The notes beneath the pieces were generated by a model that did not search any database, had not been told where the DNA came from, and saw only the letters and a program-made list of their open reading frames with translations. Of a stretch of DNA of 12,578 bases, positions 8,001-12,578 are shown piece by piece; position 1 is the first letter of the stretch; every line of letters begins with the position of its first letter. This stretch comes from Deltaproteobacteria bacterium (GTDB lineage Bacteria; Desulfobacterota; Desulfobacteria; Desulfobacterales; ETH-SRB1). The stretch lies in contig JAUWQK010000010.1 of assembly GCA_030611115.1 (NCBI GenBank), positions 1-12,578 on the forward strand, written 5' to 3'. Position numbers and translations under genes: made by a program.

Positions 8001-9232
8001 TCTAACCAGGTTCTTATATTGCTGATATGAGTGGTGTTGACTTTTATTTGCCAGTCGTTTCCAACGCCTTCTATCATTGGAGCTTGAAAGCCCAGATCGA
8101 TTGTTGAATCAATAAAAAGATTAACCAGATCAATTTCATCTGTTTTGTAGACACCTTTACCCATATTCAGCACGCAGTTCAGAACTACGGCGGGAAACTT
8201 GCTTGTTCGAGTTTTTAAAATAGAAAAAGTTTTATCAATAAGTTTGTCTATATTATAGTACTTCTCATGTTCTATAAGCCAGCTTACAGTTCTGTTTATA
8301 TCCCTTAAAGCTTCCTCATGTATCATAGACAGTCCTGAGGTATTCATAATATGGAAAAGGAACAAAAGCTTCCATCTATTTCCTTCGCAGGCCTTGATTC
8401 CTTCTTGAAGAAGCTTGTGAGGAATTTGCCTGTATATTTCAACAATTTCTTTGTATCCCGGCATTTGCAGAAGGCTTTTTAAAAGTTCTTCAGAATCAAT
8501 TTCTTTTTCCAGGGCAATAGCATCCAGATCGAGATTCCATTGTTTAATCCGGTTATGGGATATTCCATTAAAAATTTCTTTTAAATTCAAGCCCTGATCA
8601 ATTAAATCCGCTTGTTTTTCAAACCAGACATGAGGGTCTTCCTCACTCAGCCAGTATGAATATGAGTGCTTAAAATATTTTAATAAAAGTAGATTGATTG
8701 GTTTATAGTTTATATTTATTTCAGATGAATATGTTAAAAGGTCTTTGGCCGGCTTTTTAATCTGATAGAAACTTTTAATAAAAAGGAAGAAGATTTCATC
8801 ATTGTAATTCCTGATGTGATCAAATGAGTCATTGATTACCGGCATAAATCTTTTGATATCCGGGCCGGAGTCTTTAATAATTTTCTGCAGAAAGAGCAGC
8901 AAATTGTCAGCGCCGTCGGCTTTTGTGTCTTTTTCGTCACTTGATTTAATTGCGGTCGTAAAAATATTTACAAAAAGAGCTGCAGCTTCGTGGCCTTTTG
9001 GATGGTTTTTTAAAAGATAGAAATAGTCCAGAGAGTAATTTCTTGCTTCCTGTATAATAAATTTCCAATTCCTGTAGGGATGAGAAAGCTCTTCAAGAAA
9101 AGTATTCAATCCATCCATAAGTCCATAATACCTGGACATGACTTCCTGAAGGACCGAATATTTGGCATCTATGGCGACATCAATATGATAGTCGGCTATA
9201 TTTACTTCAAGGGCTTTTGACTTTATCTTCAA
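5057..9232 (-). CDS. PPDK-like ATP-grasp/phosphohistidine protein with large unknown N-terminal region, no PEP/pyruvate barrel
   Basis: This is a 1391-residue protein. From about residue 896 it resembles the ATP-binding part of pyruvate phosphate dikinase: GNKGLNIIKMKNYGMPVPPGF (Lys911), LSIRSGS (Arg983), SQPGMLDT, QEMVFGNLS and the ATP-site EIEFTFE...LLQTR (Glu1225, Glu1227, Gln1242). The swivelling domain follows with TARGGLTSHAAVV, phosphohistidine His1333, and the protein ends about 58 residues later. The PEP/pyruvate TIM barrel of PPDK and PpsA is absent, so the acceptor is unknown. Residues 1-895 look soluble and mostly alpha-helical, without signal peptide or membrane span; I recognise no family there. 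I chose the TTG at 9232 because GGAG (9242-9239) lies 6 nt upstream. An in-frame TTG at 9259 lacks such a site and would give 1400 residues. It overlaps the upstream gene by 26 nt. Confidence 0.85.
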   Translation of the reverse strand: MKIKSKALEVNIADYHIDVAIDAKYSVLQEVMSRYYGLMDGLNTFLEELSHPYRNWKFIIQEARNYSLDYFYLLKNHPKGHEAAALFVNIFTTAIKSSDEKDTKADGADNLLLFLQKIIKDSGPDIKRFMPVINDSFDHIRNYNDEIFFLFIKSFYQIKKPAKDLLTYSSEININYKPINLLLLKYFKHSYSYWLSEEDPHVWFEKQADLIDQGLNLKEIFNGISHNRIKQWNLDLDAIALEKEIDSEELLKSLLQMPGYKEIVEIYRQIPHKLLQEGIKACEGNRWKLLFLFHIMNTSGLSMIHEEALRDINRTVSWLIEHEKYYNIDKLIDKTFSILKTRTSKFPAVVLNCVLNMGKGVYKTDEIDLVNLFIDSTIDLGFQAPMIEGVGNDWQIKVNTTHISNIRTWLELIELNPKWSANLLSCLMIHLSISGVFIKDTDLFPRDITKFLNSDIEPVYNLAKQLMRLFPVYFNDIGAEGKLRDISTDIDDIIGRKDVLVHFLRKQSHVESNNLIISFMEAVLNFWKTREKSLLEPFVPPSIYSQITTKGPYVDGVHLAMTRLEQKGLNLPADLITIKDEKIKEFFADIKEVPQVDLERLKLAISFYKLLNQKYNLDFIEMDHYIARLKVEAFPDLDRLKKALAEPRLKKKLSMLIDYIELLKNLILSHKSYEAREDIYKKRHITVDIPSMYGYYHELKFDALGLTFRIESLVNVLFEELIQNIDLSLITRAAFYQIYDRLILFDKALKVNGISSVEMERQIEFLSHSLATRGFTFTQYVDIFKGFARAVKNIINDYFNNIHEENLTRVLNQVSIDQILPKYLPKEGMADHEKLKHRISEIFLRDRTSLALGLRQLDVFLTKILNTLFQQSDKLPKDKVHLLLNYDPQRAMTSIVDKKSRLFGIIHLGNKGLNIIKMKNYGMPVPPGFIITTEVFRCREIVDSYPPAKQNFREQVAKNISALEKLNGKSFGDPANPLLLSIRSGSSISQPGMLDTFLNVGINEEIVEGIAARTGNAWFAWDNYRRFLQCYGMSFDIERNAFDAIISEFKKRSGLPYKREFTGEQMREIALTYKKIINDAKIYIIEDPLEQLHLTIKKIFGSWDSSKARTYRKIMGISDDWGTAVTVQEMVFGNLSSSSGSGVIFTHNPRWSGDSLRLWGDFTLGNQGEDVVSGLVKTLPISINQQEIEMRETDITLETHFPDIYKALKELANELIYKKGWTPQEIEFTFEGPSIKDLYLLQTRDMAMRERKKVLTFDPEEINKAKYLGRGIGVSGGAMNGRVVFTLEDINKWKKSEPETSLILVRGDTVPDDIREIFAADGLVTARGGLTSHAAVVAHRLGKTCVIGSGNLICNEKEKNCRFNQVFLKSGDYISIEGREGSVYQGKIKVK

Positions 9233-11174
9233 ACCCTTCTCCTTTCTTGCGAGCTTCAAGGCGCGCTTTTAGTTTTGGGAAAAGACTTATATCCGTGTAA
9301 GGTAAAAAGAGAGAGGCCACGTAATTGTTCATAAAAGAGGCAGTTTCCGAAAGCTCGAAGTTTGTCATTTTTCTTGTCACCTCTACCACATCTTTTCTGA
9401 TGCGGTTTGTGAGCGAACTTATTTTTGCCCCCATGAGCGATCCGTTTCCGATAAAAGTAACTTTATCAGGATCTATTTCAGGCAACAGTCCTATGATCAT
9501 GGCCTTTTCCAAATCCACAAAGCTTCCAAAACCTCCGGACAGAATAATACGGTCAATATTATTAATACTGAGACCCACCTCTTCAAGAAGAGTCATACAT
9601 CCGCTGTACATGGCGCCCTTTGCCCGTATAAGGTTATTTATATCCGGCTCTGTGAGAACAATATCTCTATCTATCCGGGTTAAATGAGCGAACGCAAGTA
9701 CATATTCATATATTCCATCAACCTTACGTATACGATTTGTATCAAGTTCGTGGTTGAATTTACCAAGATTGTCAATAATACCCATTTCAAATATAGTTGC
9801 CACTATATTGATAAGCCCTGAACCGCAGATGCCTTTTGGCCTGACATTCCCAATAGTTATGTTCATGGGCTCCAGGGTAAAAGGATCTATGGAAAAATCT
9901 TCGATAGCTCCTGTTGTGGCACGCATTCCAAATTTGATGCCGCCGCCTTCAAATGCCGGACCCGCGGAACAGGCAGCGCAGGCAAGCCAATCTTTGTTGC
10001 CGATAACGATTTCCGCATTAGTCCCTATATCCATGTAAAGAGTGATTTCCTCAGAAAGGTACATCCTCGATCCCATGATGCCGGCTACAATATCTCCACC
10101 TACATAGCTTGAGACATTAGGATAAACCAGTGCTGTAACATGGTCACTTAAATTTATTCCCATATCAGCCGCTTTTATCGGCGGATATAAAGCTGTGGCT
10201 GGAACATATGGCGAACGTCTTATATACCTGGGATTCACCTTCAGTAAGAGCTGGGTCATGGTTGTGTTGCCGGCCAGCGTTATAGTTGAAATATCGTCAG
10301 TATCAACATCGGCCTGCTTTATTATTCGGTCTATTATCTTGTTAATAGATTGCATAACAACGTCGTGAAGCTTTTCCAGTCCTCCTGGTTTTTCGGCATA
10401 CACAATTCTGCTTATAACATCTTCGCCATAGCTTATCTGTCCATTAAAATCGCCATAACTTGACAGGACACTGCCTGTTTTAAGATCAATCAACTGACCA
10501 TATATTGTTGTAGTGCCTATATCCATGGCAATTGCAAAATTCCTGTCAGTGGTATTACCGGGCTGAATGTTTATAATACGCATAAGGCCGCTTTCCCGGA
10601 CAGGATTAGCTATTGTCACAGTAAATTTAAAATCATCTTCTCTTATTACGTCCGGTACTTTTCGAATAACAGAAAGCTCAATTTCCAGATGGTGCTTATT
10701 ATAATTTTTCCTGAGATGGCTGACTATTCTGGTTACATCCGGTCTGTTGTTCTGTGCGGTCGGCTCAGCAAGTTCAAGGTATTTTTTTTCTACAGGAGGT
10801 ATGAAAAGACCTTTTTCTTTTAAATCCTCCAGATTTATTTCCTTTATAAGGGCAGCCCGCCGCGGGGTGCTCTGCATATTAAGCACGCCGGCATCTATCT
10901 CTGATTCTATGGGAACACGGACAACTATATCGCTTATTATGGTGCTCAAGCAGGCCTGGCGGTATCCTTTGGAAATATCATCTTCGTTTAATTTCTCGGA
11001 TATTCCTCCGTCAACTTTACCTTTTTCAATGATGACGCGGCACTTTCCACAAACACCTTCCCCGCCGCACGAGGCATTAATATGTACTCCCGCTTCCATG
11101 GCAGCACGGATAAGGCTTTCTCCATCCTTAACCCTTATTTCTTTATTGTGAGGAAGGAATAAAACTTTATGCAC
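9207..11174 (-). CDS. 2Fe-2S ferredoxin/ASKHA protein, corrinoid-activator (RACo-like, DUF4445) family
   Basis: The 655-residue protein begins with a plant-type ferredoxin domain whose cysteines C36, C42, C45 and C75 (C-x5-C-x2-C-x29-C) would hold a [2Fe-2S] cluster. After a linker comes an ASKHA ATPase domain of the DUF4445 type: phosphate-1 motif AMDIGTTTIYGQLID, phosphate-2 motif LYMDIGTNAEIVIG, the family signature ACSAGPAFEGGGI, and adenosine motif ILSGGFGSFVD. RACo proteins use ATP to drive electrons onto inactive Co(II) corrinoid proteins of methyl transfer pathways such as Wood-Ljungdahl or O-demethylation. Start is GTG 11174 with GGAG (11184-11181) 6 nt upstream; an ATG at 11178 is out of frame. 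It is the first gene of the operon, yet no corrinoid protein or methyltransferase lies in the window, so its partner is unknown. A MITE-like element sits about 40 nt upstream. Confidence 0.92.
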   Translation of the reverse strand: MHKVLFLPHNKEIRVKDGESLIRAAMEAGVHINASCGGEGVCGKCRVIIEKGKVDGGISEKLNEDDISKGYRQACLSTIISDIVVRVPIESEIDAGVLNMQSTPRRAALIKEINLEDLKEKGLFIPPVEKKYLELAEPTAQNNRPDVTRIVSHLRKNYNKHHLEIELSVIRKVPDVIREDDFKFTVTIANPVRESGLMRIINIQPGNTTDRNFAIAMDIGTTTIYGQLIDLKTGSVLSSYGDFNGQISYGEDVISRIVYAEKPGGLEKLHDVVMQSINKIIDRIIKQADVDTDDISTITLAGNTTMTQLLLKVNPRYIRRSPYVPATALYPPIKAADMGINLSDHVTALVYPNVSSYVGGDIVAGIMGSRMYLSEEITLYMDIGTNAEIVIGNKDWLACAACSAGPAFEGGGIKFGMRATTGAIEDFSIDPFTLEPMNITIGNVRPKGICGSGLINIVATIFEMGIIDNLGKFNHELDTNRIRKVDGIYEYVLAFAHLTRIDRDIVLTEPDINNLIRAKGAMYSGCMTLLEEVGLSINNIDRIILSGGFGSFVDLEKAMIIGLLPEIDPDKVTFIGNGSLMGAKISSLTNRIRKDVVEVTRKMTNFELSETASFMNNYVASLFLPYTDISLFPKLKARLEARKKGEGFEDKVKSP

Positions 11175-11224
11175 ACATATCTCCTTTTGAAATTGCTCGG
11201 AAAAAATTAAAAACTAAAATTAAC

Positions 11225-11397
11225 GTAACTACTCACGTAGTCAGGCTGAAGCTATTTAGACTGAAGGCTGAAGGGGATCAGAAGAGCACGATTGCCGTAG
11301 TTTGGCGAAAATATCTGATTCTTGCACCAAACATGGCTTCAAAATGCGCTTTTCCCTAACAGTCTTCAGCCTTCAGTCTATCCACATGAGTAGTTAC
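11225..11397. mobile_element. 173-bp MITE-like element with IS66-type ends and 8-bp target duplication
   Basis: The ends are inverted repeats: GTAACTACTCACGT at 11225-11238 and its inverse at 11384-11397 (13 of 14 match; about 22 of 27 when extended inward). Directly abutting both ends is the identical 8-mer AAATTAAC (11217-11224 and 11398-11405), a target-site duplication. Inside is a perfect 17-bp inverted repeat (11257-11273 with 11364-11380) built of CTGAAGG heptads, and a further hairpin (GTTTGGCG 11300-11307 with CACCAAAC 11325-11332). It has no coding capacity. IS66-family insertion sequences are known for ends starting GTAA and 8-bp duplications, so this is probably a non-autonomous derivative. 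It lies between the promoter-proximal start of the corrinoid-activator gene and any upstream promoter. Confidence 0.75.
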
Positions 11398-11405
11398 AAA
11401 TTAAC

Positions 11406-11539
11406 ATAGTTGACATTAACTTGCAATCCCCGTTAACCTGAATTTCTCATGAACAAGTCATAAAATGATGCATAACTAGTGCCTGTCCGAAAAGTATTTT
11501 TTTTAATGCCGGCAATAGTTTTAACTTATTTACCGATGT
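11406..11539. other. gene-free spacer between the MITE and the second palindrome
   Basis: This stretch holds no credible ORF, RNA gene or clear promoter. With the flanking repeats it makes up most of a gene-free region of about 530 nt (11175-11702). The string GTGCCTGTCCGAAAAG near 11480-11496 looks like a possible insertion-sequence end, but no second end is visible. Confidence 0.5.
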
Positions 11540-11641
11540 GAAGATTTGCAAAAAAAGCTATTAGCCATTAGCTGTTAGGTTTTAGCTGAATGTATTATCT
11601 GTTTGATTTTTTAAGCTAAAGGCTAATTGCTAAAAATCTTC
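11540..11641. repeat. heptad-based imperfect palindrome upstream of the glycosyltransferase gene
   Basis: The left half (11557-11584) is four successive 7-nt words, GCTATTA, GCCATTA, GCTGTTA and GGTTTTA. The right half (11612-11632) is three inverse-type words, TAAGCTA, AAGGCTA and ATTGCTA. The best stem is 11560-11573 with 11614-11627 (13 of 14 pairs), with an outer stem GAAGATTT (11540-11547) and AAATCTTC (11634-11641). The loop is 40 nt. It ends about 60 nt before the glycosyltransferase start. No target duplication is visible at its edges. Confidence 0.65.
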
Positions 11642-11702
11642 GAAAGGGTATTTTGATAATTCAGTGTAATTCAAGTGAAAATCCGTGGTGAGCTATTACG
11701 AT

Positions 11703-12494
11703 ATGACTATTTCTTATTCAGTAATAATTCCTGCTTATAACGAGGAAAAATGGCTTCCAGACACTCTAAATTTCCTTAAGAAAGCTATGGAAGCAGTTGA
11801 AGCCAATGGAGAGATTATCGTCGTTGACAATAATTCTACGTATAATACCGCACAAATAGCTAAAGAGAACGGTGCCCGTGTAATATATGAGCCTGTTAAC
11901 CGGATTTCCCGCGCGCGGAATGCCGGTGCAAAGATCGCTAAAGGACAATATCTGATATTTTTAGATGCCGATACTATCCTGCCGCCGGATCTTCTGCAAA
12001 CCGCATTGTTTAATTTATCAACCGGAATGTGCTGTGGCGGCGGAGTTGTTCTTGCTACAGACAAAACATTAAGACCATTTGCTCAAAAATTTGTAGATTT
12101 CTGGAACTGGTTATCTATAAAGTTCGGCCTGGCTGCCGGATGTTTCATCTATTGTCTCAGGGAAGGCTTTGGGGGCGCAGGAGGTTTCAGTGAACTGGTC
12201 TATGCCGGTGAGGAAATTTTTCTCTCTCACTCTCTTAAGTCATGGGGCAGAAAAAGAGGGCTTGATTTCCGTATTATTTTGACTCCACCTGTTATAACAT
12301 CCATCCGAAAGATCGAATGGTTTACTATATATCAAATGACGATCAGAATTTTGTTTATACTTGTTTTCCCCTTTGCAATTCGTTTTAGAATCTTTTGTTC
12401 CCCCCTGGTACTACAGACCCAAAGAATAGGGCTTGTTATTGAATATCGAAATTCTGCGATTCAAAACGAAATGGCGCTTGTTAAGTATTTTTGA
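11703..12494 (+). CDS. family 2 (GT-A) glycosyltransferase
   Basis: This 263-residue protein shows the GT2 fold in order: YSVIIPAYNEEKW (residues 5-17), EIIVVDNNSTYNT (37-49), ISRARNAGAKIAKG (68-81) and the metal/nucleotide-sugar binding D-A-D at 88-90 within FLDADT. A glycine-rich GFGGAGGFSE and an acidic YAGEE are likely acceptor and catalytic elements. A hydrophobic stretch (TIRILFILVFPFAIRF) near the C-terminus suggests membrane association. It would transfer a sugar from an activated donor to an unknown acceptor; the layout recalls small stand-alone bacterial GT2 enzymes. The ATG at 11703 gives the usual N-terminus, but GTG codons at 11685 and 11688 are in frame, and the only possible ribosome binding site for ATG (GGTGAG, 11687-11692) is weak. 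No functional partner is adjacent. Confidence 0.88.
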   Translation: MTISYSVIIPAYNEEKWLPDTLNFLKKAMEAVEANGEIIVVDNNSTYNTAQIAKENGARVIYEPVNRISRARNAGAKIAKGQYLIFLDADTILPPDLLQTALFNLSTGMCCGGGVVLATDKTLRPFAQKFVDFWNWLSIKFGLAAGCFIYCLREGFGGAGGFSELVYAGEEIFLSHSLKSWGRKRGLDFRIILTPPVITSIRKIEWFTIYQMTIRILFILVFPFAIRFRIFCSPLVLQTQRIGLVIEYRNSAIQNEMALVKYF

Positions 12495-12495
12495 A

Positions 12496-12526
12496 TTTGA
12501 TATTTAGCCGGAAATTAGATATTAAA
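12496..12526 (+). terminator. weak AT-rich stem-loop after the glycosyltransferase gene
   Basis: TTTGATATTTA (12496-12506) can pair imperfectly with TTAGATATTAAA (12515-12526), starting 2 nt after the stop codon. The stem is AT-rich and no T-run follows, so a terminator role is uncertain. Confidence 0.2.
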
Positions 12527-12578
12527 GGAAAAATCGCTTAATTTAGATACGATGCAAATCAAAAAATAATATTTGGAT

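Noticed and set aside
7448..8030. Plus-strand ORFs of 143 and 141 codons
   Set aside because: Both are antisense to the PPDK-like gene, overlap each other in different frames, and have low-complexity compositions without motifs.
5057..9232. Naming the gene ppdK or ppsA
   Set aside because: The C-terminal PEP/pyruvate-binding barrel needed for either reaction is absent, and there is a very large N-terminal region not found in those enzymes.
10747..11151. 134-codon plus-strand ORF
   Set aside because: It is the antisense shadow of the ferredoxin and linker region of the corrinoid-activator gene, whose cysteine motif is clearly on the minus strand.

Overview
The window looks like chromosomal DNA from an AT-rich anaerobic bacterium, most plausibly a Desulfobacterota (sulfate-reducer-like, formerly deltaproteobacterial) genome. 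This is inferred from a corrinoid-activator-type ferredoxin/ASKHA protein, a long PPDK-like protein, a divergent 412-residue GAPDH, and intergenic palindromes built of heptanucleotide words. No rRNA or tRNA is present to settle the taxonomy.

Layout. Positions 1-242 are mostly non-coding, with a possible divergent start codon at the edge and an 8-bp inverted repeat. A small XRE-type regulator (243-602) follows. Next comes a regular three-unit palindromic array (678-822) whose last unit overlaps a near-consensus promoter. That promoter serves an archaeal-type AAA/STAND ATPase carrying a winged helix and a C-terminal PD-(D/E)XK-like domain (849-2276). A two-gene unit follows: a DUF2062 membrane protein (2340-2789), overlapping by 4 nt the 16S rRNA dimethyladenosine transferase rsmA (2786-3631). 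A large imperfect palindrome (3642-3768) separates rsmA from the convergent minus-strand operon.

The minus-strand operon reads from 11174 down to 3774. It holds a 655-residue 2Fe-2S/ASKHA corrinoid-activator-like protein, a 1391-residue PPDK-like protein, and a divergent GAPDH. The PPDK-like protein has an unknown N-terminal region of about 900 residues, an ATP-grasp domain and a phosphohistidine domain, but no PEP/pyruvate TIM barrel. The first two genes overlap by 26 nt and the third starts 44 nt later, so co-expression is likely. The combination points to redox and phosphotransfer steps of central carbon metabolism, but the phosphoryl acceptor is unknown.

Upstream of that operon is a 509-nt gene-free stretch. 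It holds a 173-bp MITE-like element with 8-bp target duplications and IS66-style GTAA ends, and a second heptad-based palindrome. A family 2 glycosyltransferase (11703-12494) closes the window.

The points most worth following are the ATPase-associated palindrome array with its embedded promoter, the PPDK-like protein without an acceptor barrel in an operon with a corrinoid activator and GAPDH, the MITE, and the recurrence of heptad palindromes in three separate intergenic spaces.
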